Translations under genes and position numbers: made by a program
Shown here: positions 1-12,779 of the stretch, piece after piece
Numbering within the stretch: position 1 is the stretch's first letter
How the letters are laid out: the number at the start of each line of letters is the position of its first letter
Assembly: GCA_023055505.1 (NCBI GenBank)
Contig: JALIRH010000150.1
Location: 372,001 to 436,000 of the forward strand
Reading direction: 5' to 3'
Source: Callipepla californica brunnescens
Taxonomy: Eukaryota > Chordata > Aves > Galliformes > Odontophoridae
DNA length: 64,000 bases
The notes under the pieces: generated by a model
Database searches by the model: none
Told to the model about the DNA's origin: nothing
The model's input: the letters and a program-made list of their open reading frames with translations, nothing else

Positions 1-3000
1 TTTCCTTGCCTTACCTTGCCTCGCCCTGCCCTATCGTGACTTCCCCTGCCCTGCCTTGTCTTCCTTACCTTGTCTGCCCAACCCTGACCTGCCTTGCTCT
101 GACCAGCCCTTCCTTGTCTTCCTTGCCTTGCCCCGCCTTACCCTGCACTGCCCTGCCTTCGCTTTACCTGCCCTGCCTTGCCTTCCCTTGCCCTGCCCTG
201 CCGTCCTTTGTTCTGCCCCTCCCTGCCCTGCCCTGCCTTGCCCTGCTCTGCCCTGCATGCCTTACCTTGCCCTGCACTGCCTTCCCTTTCCCTGCCCTGC
301 CTTGCCCTGCCCTATCTTTGCCTTGCCTTGCTTGGCCCTGCCTGGTGCTGCCCCACCCTATACTACCCTGCTCCACCCTGTCCTGCCTTACCCTGCCTTC
401 CCTGCTCCGCCCTGCCCTGCCCTGCACTGCATTGCCTTGCCTTGCCCTGCTAAGCCCTGCCCAGCCCAGCCTTGCCCTGACTTTCCTTGCCTTGCCTGCC
501 AAGCCCTGCCCAGCCCAGGCTTGCCCTGACTTTCCTTGCCTTGCCCTGCCCGGTTGTGCCCTGCACTGTTTTGCCCTGCCTTCCCCTACCCTGCCGTGTA
601 TTCCTTGCACTGCCCTGCCCTGATCTGCCCTGCCCCGCCCTGCCCTGCCTTGCTTTGCTCTGCCTTCCCCTGTCCTGATCTGCCCTGCCCCGCCCCTCCC
701 TGCCCTGCTTTGCTCTGCCTTCCCCTGTCCTGATCTGCCCTGCCCCGACCTGCCCTGCCCTATTTTCCCCTGCCCTACCCTGACCTGTCTTCCTTGCCTT
801 GCCCTGCTTCACCCTGCTTTGCCTTCCCCTAACCTGCCCTGACCTTCTTTTCCCTGCCCTACCTTGCTCTGACCCGCCTTCCCTGCCTTTCCTTGCCTTA
901 CCTTGCCTTGCCCTGCCCTATCCTGACTTCCCCTGCCCTGCCTTGTCTTCCTTACCTAGCCTGCCCCACCCTGACCTGCCTTGCTCTGACCCGCCCTGCC
1001 CTGCCTATCCTTGCCTTGCCCTGCCAAGCCCCGCCTTACCCTGCATTGCCCTGCCTTGCCTTCCCTTGCCCTGCCCTACCCTGCTTTGTCTTCCTTGCCT
1101 TGCCCTGCTTTTCATGCCTTCCCTTGCCCTGCCCTTCCTTGCCCTGCACTATCTTTGCCTTGCCCTGCTTGGACCTGCCTGGCCCTGCCCCACCCTGTCC
1201 TGCCTTGCCCTGCCTTCCATGCTCCGCCCTGCCCTGCACTGCACTGCAGTGCATTGCCTTGCCCTGCCAAGCCCTGCCCAGCCCAGCCTTGCCCTGACTT
1301 TCCTTGCCTTGCCCTGCCAAGCCCTGCCCTGCCCTGACTTTCCTTGCCTTGCCCTGCCTTCCCCTACCCTGCCGTGTATTCCTAGCCTTGCCCTGCCCGG
1401 ATCTGCCTTGCCCCGCCCTGCCCTGCCGGCCTTGCTTTGTTCTACCTTCCCCTTGACCTGCCCTGCCTTGCCTTCCCCTGCCCTGCCCTATTTTCCCCTG
1501 CCCTGCCCTGTCTTCCTTGCCTAGCCCTGCTTCACCCTGCTTTACCTTCCCCTAACCTGCCCTGACCTGCCTTTCCCTGCCCTACCTGGCTCTGACCCGC
1601 CTTCCCTGCCTTTCCTTGCCTTGACCTGCCCTGCCTTGTCTTCCCTACCTTGCCTGCATCACCCTGACCTGCCTTGCTCTGACCTGCCCTGCCTTGTCTT
1701 CCTTGCCTTGCCCTGCCCTGCCTATCCTTGCCATGCCCTGCCTTGTTCTGCCTAACCTAGCCCTACCAAGTCCCGCCGTCCCTTGCCCTGCCCTGCATTG
1801 CCTTTCCTTGCCCTGCTTAGCATGCCTTGCCCTGCTCTGCCCTGCATGCCTTACCTTGCCCTGCACTGTCTTCCCTTTCCCTGCCCTGCACTATCTTTGC
1901 CTTGCCTTGCTTGGCCCTGCCTGGCCCTGCCCCGCCCTGTACTACCCTGCCCTACCCTCTCCTGCCTTGCCCTGCCTTCCCTGCTCCACCCTGCCCTGTA
2001 CTGCATTGCCTTGCCTTGCCCTGCCAAGCCCTGCCCAGCCCAGGCTTGCCCTGACTTTCCTTGCCTTGCCCTGCCCGGCTGTGCCCTGCCCTGCTTTGCT
2101 CTGCCTTCCTCTACCCTGCCGTGTATTCCTTGCCTTGCCCTGCCCTGATCTGCCCTTCCCCGCCCTGCCCTGCCTTACTTTGCACTGCCTTCCCCTTGAC
2201 CTGCCCTGCCTTGCCTTCCCCTGCCCTGCCCTATTTTCCCCTGCCCTACCTTGTCTTCCTTGCCTTGCCCTGCTTCACCCTGCTTTGCCTTCCCCTAACC
2301 TGCCATGACCTGCCTTTCCCTGCCCTACCTTGCTCTGACCCGCCTTCCCTGCCTTTCCTTGCCTTACCTTGCCTTGCCCTGCCCTATCCTGACTTCCTCT
2401 GCCCTGCCTTGTCTTCCTTACCTTGTCTGCCCCACCCTGACCTGCCTTGCTCTGACCCGCCCTGCCTTTTCTTCCTTGCCTTGCCCTGCTTTGCCCTACC
2501 ATGCTTATCCTTGCCTTGCCCTGCCCTGCACTGCCCTGCCTTACCCTGCGTTGCCCTGCCCTGCCGTCCGTTGCCCTGCCCTGCCCTGCTCTGCCTTGCT
2601 CTACTATGCTTTGCATACCTTGCCCTGCCCTGCTTTGCCATTCCTTTACCTTACCCTGCCCTTCCCTGCCCTGCCATGTTCTGCCCTGCCTTGCCCTGCA
2701 CTATTTTTGCGTTGCCCTGCTTGGACCTGCCTGGCCCTGCCTTCCCTGCTCCGACCTGACCTGCCCTGCACTGCCCTGCCTTGCATTGCTCTGCCCTGCC
2801 CAGCCCTGTCTTCCCTAGCCCTGCCCTGTCTTGCCCTGCTTTGCCGTGCCATGCCTATCCTTGCCCTGCCCTGCCTTCCCTTGCCCTGCCCTGCGCTGTT
2901 CTGCCCGGCCCTGTTCTGCCCTACCCTGCTTTGCTATGCCCTGTCCTGCCCTGCGCTATTCTGCCCTGCCCTGCCCTGCCTTCCCTTGCCATGCCCTGCC

Positions 3001-3671
3001 TTCCCTTGCCCTCCCCTGCCCTGCCTTCTTTTGCCCTGCCCCGCCCTGACTTGCCCTGCCTTGCCCTGCTCTGCTTTGCCATACCCTGCTTTGCATTCCT
3101 TGTCCTGCCCTGCTCTGCCATGTCCTACCTTGCCCTGCCCTTCCCTGTTCTGCCTTACCTTGCCCTGCCCTGCCCAATCTTTGCCTTGCCTTGCTTGGCC
3201 CTGCCTGGCCCTTCCCCTCCCTGTACTATCCTGCCCCACCCTCTCCTGCCTTGCCCTGCGTTCCCTGCTCCGCCCTGCCCTGCCCTGCACTGCCTTGCCC
3301 TGCCAAGCCCTTCCCAGCCCAGCCTTGCCCTGACTTTCCTTGCCTTGCCCTGCCCGGCTGTGCCCTACCCTGCTTTGCAATGACTTCCCCTAGCCTGCCA
3401 TGTATTCCTTGCCTTGCCCTGCCCTGACCTGCCCTACCCCGCCCTGTCCTGCCTTGCTTTGCTCTGCCTTCCCCTTGACCTGCCCTGCCTTGCCATCCCC
3501 TGCCCTTCCTTGTCTTCCTTGTCTTGCCCTGCTTCACTCTGCTTTGTCTTCCCCTAACCTGCCCTGACCTGCCTTTCCCTGCCCTACCTTGCTCTGACCC
3601 GCCTTCCCTGTCTTTCCTTGCCTTACCTTGCCTTGCCCTGCCCTATCCTGACTTCCCTTGCCCTGTCTTGT
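1..3671. repeat. Pentanucleotide satellite array with irregular higher-order repeats
   Basis: The stretch is almost entirely built of 5-bp units such as CCTGC, CTTGC, CCTTG and CCCTG, so the + strand is nearly pure C/T with scattered A and G. Longer landmarks recur. One, starting TTTCCTTGCC followed by a TTACC or TGCCC variant, is near 1, 888, 1611, 2354 and 3613. Another, with CTATCTTTGC then CTTGGCCCTGCC, is near 311, 1150, 1889 and 3176, with a variant near 2701. Spacing is about 0.72-0.89 kb in the first part and larger later, so this is an irregular higher-order array. Because 5 is not a multiple of 3 and the unit lacks stops, long frames stay open on both strands; they are not genes. 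The minus strand has many closely spaced GGG runs. Confidence 0.95.
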
Positions 3672-4008
3672 TGTAGGGTAAATAACCCTAAAGAAAGCAT
3701 TTCAATGAAGTAGTGCGTAAGGATGGCATATTTTTGGTAGGCTTTAAGTAGATGGTATACAAATAAGTAGGAAATAGAGATTGGCTCACCTTGATGATGT
3801 TTGAGGCTCGCCGATAACTCCACCAGGGAGGGATCTCCAACAAGAGATCCTTCCCTGCTGGTGGTCAGCCCTTAAAGGGGGTCTTGGGAGAGGTGGAGTC
3901 AAACTCCACCCCTTCCAATCACACTCAGTTGTGCCCCTGCAGCTGACTCAGGGCTTGCCTCAGGTGATCAGTCAGTGGTTCAGGCCGTGATTCAACAGTT
4001 CCCATACA
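3672..4008 (-). mobile_element. Solo LTR inserted in the satellite, with 5-bp target-site duplication
   Basis: A 337-bp non-satellite block begins TGTAGGG and ends CCATACA, giving TG...CA ends with near-matching inverted termini. It is flanked by direct CTTGT repeats at 3667-3671 and 4009-4013. The higher-order satellite sequence resumes where it was interrupted. These are the marks of a retroviral-type integrase and of recombination down to one LTR. Read on the minus strand there is a CCAAT-type element (GATTGG), a TTTAAGG TATA-like box, and then a strong imperfect stem-loop (3820-3864), an order that fits U3 then R. The minus orientation is inferred from these signals. The family is not identified. 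Confidence 0.8.
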
Positions 4009-4213
4009 CTTGTCTTCCTTACCTTGTTTGCCCCACCCTGACCTGGCTTGCTCTGACCCTCCCTGCTTTCTCTTCAGTGCCTTGCCCTGCCTTCCCTTGC
4101 CCTGCCCCGCCTTCCCTTGCCCTGCCCCGCCTTCCCTTGCCCTGCCCCGCCTTCCCTTGCCCTGCCCCGCCTTCCCTTGCCCTGCCCCGCCTTCCCTTGC
4201 CCTGCCCTGCTTT
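4009..4213. repeat. Satellite continuation ending in a homogenised 20-bp tandem repeat
   Basis: After the LTR the same pentamer sequence resumes (CTTGTCTTCC...). From 4091 to 4210 it becomes six consecutive, almost identical 20-bp units (CTTCCCTTGCCCTGCCCCGC), each made of four pentamers. The last unit has CCCTGC in place of CCCCGC. The 20-mer looks younger than the rest of the array because its copies are almost identical. The array stops abruptly at TTTCTGGGGG. Confidence 0.9.
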
Positions 4214-7200
4214 CTGGGGGACAGAAAAATCATTTCAAACGCGCTGGTCTCTCACTAGCTGTTCAAACTAATATTTCTGATCAGTCCCCAAGTGGTAATT
4301 TCTTTCTGCACAATGACACTTGAGATCCTCTTTATCACTCAGGCTTTACAAGACAGGTCAGACCCAGGGTTTTAATATTCTAAGCACGCAATTTTACTGC
4401 TGGGTTTCAGCAATCCCATGCAGTCAGAGCTGTGCTCACAAGTGACCTATCCTAGGTCCTCCTGTCTATTTTCCAGGTTCACAGCACTGACAGATAAATG
4501 GTAACCATTTCTCTTCTTCCTCTCATGTCTTGGCTAATTTTATTCATAACATCTTAATTTTACGCTAAATGGACGCTCGTTTCTAGTTCGGCCTTTATTC
4601 TGTAGCAGATTAACACCCTCCCTTCCTCGCTGTAGCAACAGCTTTCCACTATGAGCCAGAACCATCCACATTTACCATCTGTCCCACAGCTAATTGGCTA
4701 TTACAGGACAGAATTCCTTCTGGAGACTAACACACTCCTTATCTTGAAGGATTTGCAGATATTAGCAACTCAGGTACGAAATATATCTCACACAACTTAG
4801 ACATCACCCACAGCATGTCTCAGAGCAGCTCCTCAGCAACCATCCTCGAGAACGGGAAAATCAGAAGCTTCATGAACTTACGTCATTCCGCCTTTCAGTA
4901 TTTGCACCCAAAGCAGCTCCAACTCAACACTTTTAGATTAGATTTGATGCTTCATTTTTACTCAAGGTTAACTGAGAAATGGAGCATCCACACTGAGTCA
5001 CATTCCCCAAGACAATCACTCTCCACGCTCAGCAGAAGTAATCCCTATCTTGAGAACCCTGCTTCAGCATGGATTCAAGGTCCAAATATGTTCTCTGGAA
5101 GTTGTGAATGATCTTTCATAGAATTACAACCCACATGAAACATCAATCCAAGTTCTCAAACTGATTTCAACTTTTCCAAACAGAGAAAGCTTTTGGATCT
5201 AGAAAACACAACTGCACTGAATGTAACTTGCCAGAAAGAACCTAAAGCACTTGAGGAACGCTGCGTGAAGCTGCATTCTCATTAGAGTTTGCTTAAGAGT
5301 TTCACCATTATGCCACACTACACAGGAGCATTTCTGTAAAGCATATTTTTCAAAGCATTTCGCATAAACAGGTTTTATCCTTCACCTGTATCACATCAAA
5401 AAAAAAAAAAAAAAATCAAAAACTTTACCCCTAACAGCAAGTGTGGTACCAGAAACATGGTAAGGGTGGACAGTGTTTTGCTGGAGGATATGGGTGTGCC
5501 CACAGGGATCACACTGTTATCCACACACCCACCAACAGTGCTGGGAGCAAAGCAATGCATCTCATGGGTATATCCAAGTCTCACATTCAGCGTATGCCTT
5601 ACTAGATAGCAGGCAAACTGGACAAGAAATATGCAGAGCTACTTTTAAACAAGTGACGGACAAACAAGGTGCCCTGTGACAGCCCAGTAAGCATCTGGAA
5701 AGCCAGAAAGAGACCTCCCCCACCATCCACCTCTCTCAACCCAGACCAAACGAGGGCTATCAACTGCCTGTGATGCTGGAACCTTCTCAGCTCTGTACTC
5801 TCATTGCCCATTAGAGCTCTGTGCAAACTGAAGAACTGGGACATGCTGATTTCTTCATTAAAGGTTCATTTAACTCCATTCAGGAGGAGGTCTATCTGAG
5901 GCTTTCACATCCTAACAGAAATAAAGGGGTAGCCCCAGCATCAGTGTAACAGTAGGCTGTGTGTATATGTATGCACACAGCTGATGTCCTGGCTAACTAC
6001 AAGCTCCACTGACAACAAACGTTACTTAATGTTCACTACTCACTCACATTCTGAGTCTGTACACAAAGCCACAACTTACAGTGCATTCTGACAACCTCAT
6101 TTCTCTTAAACGCTGGTTTGAGAGAAAAGTTAACAAATAACGTATTTATTTTTTTAAAGGAGCACAGACAGTAGCCATCTAGAAACGTAACAGCAATCCT
6201 ATCTGATAACTGAACAAACAGAGTAAAAAGAAACGGGAGGGCTCTAGTGGAAATGACAGCCTGTAGCTGAAGAAAATGCAACTGGAAAGGCAAGGAAGAA
6301 AAACTGGATTTAGTGCATACATAGAACCTTACTGTTATTTCTTCACTGCGGTATACCAGGGAACTGAAGGAGGGAGATGAACTACATATGAAGAGACAAA
6401 GGCACGTTTCTGATGTCACCAACACTACCAAGAGAAAATAGGAATAGCTTCACTGAAAATAATAGAGATAGCAAAGTGAAACCACAAAATTAGTAACGTT
6501 TCTAGGCACCCACAGCAGACGCCACCACAGAAAACTCACAGGGATGTGCAGATGAAAACAATTAACTGAGCTGCTGAAGTTCAGCTCCTCTCCTTCCATG
6601 CTCTGATGCACTCTGAGCCACCAGGGACTGGCAGACTCCTGAATCTCAGGGAACTGAAGGCAGATTTGATGAAAGGCCTGAGCATTGTCAGTAGCTGCCA
6701 ACCCAACTGACAGCTTGCTTCTTGGGCTGCTCAACTTCAAGCAGAAGCATCTGGAGAAGCCAGGCTCGTAGAGCTGCCTCTCACAAGCTGCTGTGCTATA
6801 TACAGAGCAGGGGGACAATGCCTGCCTCTGCTCATGGAGGTACCACACCACACCAATTACCAAGCGCAATAAAAACTACGTTGCTTTTCACGTTGCTACA
6901 CATGTTTGGGGAGGAAGAAATCTTTCGGGGAAAGAAAAAAACCAAAACAGGGCAGAGGGAAACCTAGGTATTCAGGTTTTCCACTTTTAATGCGCTGAGA
7001 CATTCTGCCTGGATGAATCATTAACACAAACATAAACCAGGCTTTATAATTCCTTGTTGCATTAAGATGCCAGTGTGTCACTAGCACTGGATTCAGAGCA
7101 TTCAATTATTTTGCTCTGAACTTCATTACTGGCACTGTAAGGGAATACCCATTTCTATCAGAAATACCACTTCTTGTTTAGCAGAAGAGCAACATTTTTA

Positions 7201-10200
7201 GTCTCTCCATGAGCCACATCAGAACCACATTAGAGCCATATCATTTTGCTTCCTCAGCATACATTGAAATGTCATCAGGACTTCAGATCCTGTTCACAGC
7301 ACATCATCCTTTGGGCTCACTAACTGCAGGGCTCTCCTCCGCATTGCCCAAACCTCTTCTCCATTTCCACCACAAGATGAAGACATCTTAATACCCAAAC
7401 AGTACATTACATTAGTATTACTTACGCTACCTTTTTTTTTTTTCTTTTTTTCTTGTAGGGGAAAATAAATAAAACTAACTTCATTAAAAATCAGCATCAG
7501 CATTTCATTAAATTTAATGCAGCTACTTCTATTGTCAGTATTCTGTAAACTTTGGAAGCTTCCAAAGCATCCCACCAACTATTTAAGCTGGAGAGCCACC
7601 TATGTTCTTTCTCATGTCCACTGGATTTCTTTTTTGAGGAAGGATGCAGATGAGTGTTCATGGGGTTGGTAGGTCTGGTGCTCGGTCAAGCAGCTGACAA
7701 CATTACCCATGGAAGGGGGGATGAAAATGGATCATCTTCAAGCCATTCTGTGATTAAGATGGGTATCCCCAACTTTAGCAAATTCAAACTGACTAAACAG
7801 ACTCGCTCACTTGGGCTGCACAGAGCTTTGGAAAGTTTGTGGTCCTACAGACCACAGGCAGAAACTTCACACAGTTTCCAGCCTGAACTTGAATGAAATG
7901 TTTGATTTAAAACCATGAGACAGAAAAATGTAGAAAAGAAGTTTTAAGACAGCTCCTGGTCCCAGGGAAAGCAGAGCAGGCAAAGGCCAAATACTGTTTA
8001 AAAAAAAACACAAAAAAAACCCCTCTGAAGACCCCATGAAACTTCTATTGAGGACAACTCCCTAACCAGAACTGCTGAATGAAGAGCAGCTCACATTTTC
8101 ATTTATACTGTTTCAGGACAGATTAACAGTTCAAAGAAGGCCCCAAAGTGCCATAAACTTACAAATGTACTCTATTTTATTATCATGGGTAGAACATAAA
8201 ACTGAAGGAACAATTTGCAGAAATTAATTTAAGTCCTCATCTCAAGATCAAGGACTCCACTTAAGTCAGCCTGAAAATTGGTATGTGGCATCTACCAATC
8301 CCCATGTGAGAGCTGTTAACCTCCTCCAGCTTTCTTTTTGTAAGAGGGGACGTAACTCCCAAATTTCTGAAGCCTACTTTAAAAACCTGTGGTAGTTTGC
8401 TACCAGGACATGCAGCACCAACTCTGCTGCATTCCTCTAAAATACTGGCCTTATTTTCTTAGAATGATTATTCTTCTTAGAATAAGGTACACTGAGGGTC
8501 AGGCTAAATTGCAATTTACATCTTTCGCATTCCTTAAGCAGGCTGCACTAGTCACCCACCCTCTGCGCCATCCCTTTGTGCTGCCAGCGGAAGGTGATAG
8601 CCCTGTTCCTCTCCTTCCTACCGTTCTAGTCCATCTTCTCCCCCTTGCACTAAGGAACAGGCCTGCTAGGAGCTGTACCATCTCCAGAAGCAAGGCACAT
8701 CCACGTCAATCTGCCTTCTTAAAGAGTACATTGATCAGATCTCAAGTCTAACACAGTATAAAGCAAACAAAGGTAACAACAGAGCCTTTGAGATACAAGT
8801 GCTACAGAACAAGACGTCAAAGAAAGGGGAAATAATCCACCCCTGCCAGCAACCATTTGGGCTCAGGAATGCAGCTGCCTTTTGTTCAAACTGGTGCACA
8901 GCAAGATGATGGGGTGCAACCTGCAAAGGCTCTGAGTGCATGGATGCTCCCAGAAGTACCACCAAGCAGCAGAGAGGACAAGAGGACAAGTGCTCGTTTA
9001 CTGGTTCAGGCTGTGACCAGGCCATTCCATTGCGTGCGGGTTGTGGGAAAGGTCACCAGTTTTAATTGTGACCTCATCTTCTCCCATTTCATTTAGTACA
9101 TTGATGCGTTTAGTGTCTACCTGTGGCCACCAATCAACGCTCGAGAAATTCCAACACAAACCTCCTTAGAGCACTCCACAGTTGCACCTTCACTGCACGA
9201 GATCAGCTCCACATATTTCAAGTTGCAGTTCTTCTCCACCCCTTGCTTAGAAATTAGAAGAGAAACAACGCTAAGGAGGCAAGAGAAGAGCGTGTGAGGC
9301 AAACGGGAAAGGCAGTGCTGACCTGACTGCAGTTTGCATGGGGGACTCTTTTCATAGTCTAAACATCAGGAAGACGGAGAAGCTTTCAGGTGACCCGATG
9401 ACAGGTTTTGCTTTTGATCACTGCCAGGTGACAGCACCAAGTCTCATCGTAAGCCCAAACTCAGCAGAAAGCTTTGAAAGACCAGGGAGCCAGGACAGCC
9501 TGAGATGGACAGTCTTTGCCAGAGCCTTGAGAATCAGCAGTGAGCCAAGTGAGAGCAGGGACTGCAGCGTACACATCCCAGCTCAGCCTGGTTATTTGGG
9601 GAGAGGAAAAATAAAAGCACTTGGGTAGAAAGAACTGCCAGAAGATCACTCTGTGTCTAAACCTGCTGCTTCAAAAGAAAGCTGAAAACTGGGCCCTTCA
9701 TGGGAATCCCCAAAATCTTACATTAAAGATTCTGCCACCAGTGGATTCATCTCACAAGTTCCACAGGTGGCAAAAGGAAGACGATCTAATACTAACAGTA
9801 ACAAACAGCAGAATACAGTCATAGACATCAACACATCCATTGGAAGCTTGCATTACCAATGTGCCTTTTAAGCAATTAAGTTGTGTGTTAAATTTCACAT
9901 TAAAATGTTAAATATTTTTCTGAAGCAAGCAGAGAGTGGCCTTGCCTCTATTACATGCACTTCAGAAGTGTTACACCCATCTTCAGAAACATGCAATACA
10001 AAAAACAGAATCTGAGACTCCAGACATCTCCAGGAATTGGTCAGCAATTTGGAGTCAAGTTGCCCTGTCTCTTTTCTCATCTCCAGGCATCCATTACAGG
10101 GCTGAAATCTTTTAGACCAGCAAAGAGTTCTACTCCGTAGCTCTGCTTTCAACAGAACAGGAACGCTTTATAATTTGCTACAGCAAATTGGCTTGCATAG

Positions 10201-10404
10201 CAAAATGAATGACTGACAATTAACAAGCAACAGTGGTCCAGTTCCACTTCAAATAGCTGCCGAACCCTGTTTTATTGTTTGGCATCACGTAACACCTGGA
10301 GAAAATTAATTCAAACAACAGCATGCTACCTTAAGGTAAAGCAGAAATGCAAAATAAGTGTCATTCAAAAAATGGCAAATACCAGGTTTTTTTGTTTGTT
10401 TTTC

Positions 10405-10406
<2 letters not shown>
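4214..10406. other. Single-copy noncoding DNA, no gene seen
   Basis: AT-richer ordinary sequence with many stops in all frames. It contains an A19 tract at 5398-5416 and a T-rich tract near 7431-7451. Open frames here are all below about 140 codons and show no recognisable domain or consistent splice signals. I cannot exclude that it is intron or intergenic sequence of a gene outside the window. Confidence 0.6.

Positions 10407-10444
<38 letters not shown>
10407..10444 (+). repeat. Poly-T tract (38 nt)
   Basis: Uninterrupted run of 38 T, preceded by a shorter T-rich stretch. It could be the reverse-strand tail of an unrecognised retroposed copy, or a plain microsatellite. Confidence 0.95.
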
Positions 10445-10448
<4 letters not shown>

Positions 10449-10769
10449 GGAGGGCTTGCTAAATACTTCACATGCTTTCTCACCTTTAAGAGAGGTAGGA
10501 GAGAAAGCTACCACTACTGTGAGTCAAACTACTGCCCTCAGTATCGTTGCAACCAGGACAGCACTGTAAAGCATATCCTGCCACCAGGTGATGCTGGCTT
10601 TCTGTGACTGCATTGCATCTTGGTGGAGCTGAGAAGCTTTGGTACTCAATCTTGTCAGCAGTTTAAAACTGTTAGCCCTTCCCCACCAGTTCACCATGCC
10701 CCAGGCAGAGTTGTACCACTTTTGTACTTTGTAGCTCTTCCTGAAATCATTTCTCCACTGTGTAGTACA

Positions 10770-11280
10770 GGCTTGGAATCATTAAGATTGGAAAAGCCCT
10801 CCAGGATCATCCAGTCCAACCCCAGACTGCCCAGTTCCCACCTGCCCACTGAGCCATACCCTTCAGTGTCACATCTCTGCAATTCTGGACAGTGACATCC
10901 CCATCTCCCTGGGCAACCCGGGCCAGGGCATCACCACTCTTTCAGAGAAGATCAGAGTTGTTTGGTTTTTTTTTCCCCCTAATACCCAGCCTGAACCTCC
11001 CTGGCACAACCTGAGGTTATCACCTACACTATCACTGTTTCTTGGGAAAGAAGGCCAGTCCTCACCACACCACAACCAGGGCACACTGCTGGCTCATGCT
11101 CAGCCGAGCATCAGCCAACACCCCCGGGTCCATTTCCTCTGCACAGCTTTCCAGGCACTCTGCCCCAAGCCTGTAGTGTTTCCCAGGGTTGTTGCCAACA
11201 AAGTGCAGGACTCGACACTTCAACTTCATCTGTTGGCCTCAGCCCAGTGATCCAGCCAGGTCATGTCCCTCTGTCGAGCC
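10770..11280 (-). mobile_element. CR1 LINE 3' fragment
   Basis: The + strand carries the reverse complement of the CR1 3' region. It opens with GGAATCATTAAGATTGGAAA and CATCCAGTCCAACCCC, which match the conserved CR1 3' UTR. It continues with text for the end of ORF2, such as AGCCGAGCATCAGCCAACAC and GTGCAGGACTCGACACTT. Indels and substitutions close every long frame. The copy is 5' truncated at about 11280. Confidence 0.8.
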
Positions 11281-11449
11281 TTAAATTAATAAATAGAGAA
11301 GGGGTGATTCTGCACAGCCTGGAGAAATATCCTTTGTCTTCCAGGATAAGAGTCCCAGCTGAGGCCAGCTTGCTCTTCTGTTCCCCTGGAATGCTCATCA
11401 AAATCCTTTCCAAAGCCTGAGCTGGTTGAAGGATTGAGGATTGAAGGGG

Positions 11450-11452
<3 letters not shown>

Positions 11453-11499
<47 letters not shown>
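11453..11499 (+). repeat. Poly-A tract (47 nt)
   Basis: Uninterrupted run of 47 A. It lies about 1 kb from the T38 tract in opposite sense, with a CR1 fragment between them. Its length makes it a likely polymorphic site. Confidence 0.95.
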
Positions 11500-11502
<3 letters not shown>

Positions 11503-12779
11503 CAATTTCTGTTTCTCCTATAAAGCACAGAATTATAGTAGTATACTATTTTCTGTTACTGAGGTAATACAGTGATGTACTTCAGTCTGATCTGAATTCA
11601 TCAATTATGTGACCTCAATGGGTAAGAACTAGTTCTGCCAGACAAAAATTACAACAGTTATCTCCAGAAACTCCCTTGTTTTCTCATTAGTCCCTCATCT
11701 AACAAGCTGATCATCGACAGAGAGAACCACCACTTTAAGACAGCCACTTCCACAAGCTGTAAAGGACTTCTTCTGAATGCCATTAAAAAAAAAAAAAAAC
11801 AAAAAACCACCAAGATAAGTCAAGCTAGGCTTAGTATCTTTAACCTTGAATTATAAAGGTTCTCAAAACTATCGTCTAAAGAATGTTTTATTGCATCAGA
11901 AGACATTATTACTGCACGATATCCTGGCCACCAGTACAATTGAGGATAGCCTCATCATTTCTGAACGTTAACCTTTCTAAACGCATTTCTAGGCAGCATC
12001 AGTGGAGACTGAAGATGAAGACACTGATAATAAAATTTTTGAAAAATGGGATAGGAAAAAAAACCTTCACTTCTTCCATTTATTACAATCCATTTGGATA
12101 AAGCCATATCACGAAACTGCAAGAGATTATTCTGTTTAGGAAGGTAAAGTGAAATATTTCATTATGAAAAAATATCAAAGTCAGCGTGTCCCCGGTTACA
12201 GATCACTTATGTAAGCGATATCAGGAAAAGGTCAGCACAGTCAGATCAATGGAGGGGTGCAAGCTCCTCCGTGACACGGAGATGGAGAGCAAATAGCAGT
12301 GGGGAATGACAGCTGTAAGGTCACCTTCAGGATTCTTTTTATTAGAGGCACAAGTCCATGAAGAAACTAGAAATGGTGACGTGGGATAGGATGCAACTGA
12401 CCAGAAGGGGCAGGAAAATACCAGGGAGCAAGCTAGCTGGGCTCATTGTGAGGGCTTTAAACCGGAGCTGGGGGAAGGGGGTGCACTGCTGAGCAACAGA
12501 GAGACAGATAATGCTGTCACTCTAGAAGGCAGTGGGGAAAAACCTCAAATTTGTCCCAGAGGTTTGTGGGAGGGCTTCTCTGGGAAGGCAGCGTGTTCAA
12601 AAGTTTAGCTCAAGCGTCTCTATACCAATGCATGCAGCAGGGAGCTGGAATCCGTGGTGCACTCAAAACTTTGATCTTACTGCCATCATAGAAGCAGAGT
12701 GAGATAATTCGCATAACACTGCTGAGAGCTATAACCTTTTTTGAAGGGATAAGCAAGGTAGGAGGGACAGGAGTTGCCC
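11500..12779. other. Noncoding DNA, no gene seen
   Basis: Ordinary sequence with a short A-rich tract near 11785-11805 and frames closed by many stops. Nothing recognised. Confidence 0.5.

Noticed and set aside
6..3537. Many long open frames in the satellite, up to 342 codons, on both strands
   Set aside because: The pentamer unit lacks stops and cycles through all frames, giving monotonous ALPCP or GQGRA repeats on both strands. They are a product of composition.
1..4213. Resemblance to an immunoglobulin switch region (G-rich pentamers)
   Set aside because: Switch pentamers are rich in AGCT and GGGGT/GAGCT. The minus strand here is GGGCA/GGCAA type without frequent AGCT, and no immunoglobulin exon is nearby.
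6036..6431. 131-codon minus frame
   Set aside because: Cysteine- and serine-rich random-looking translation without start context or homology I can name.
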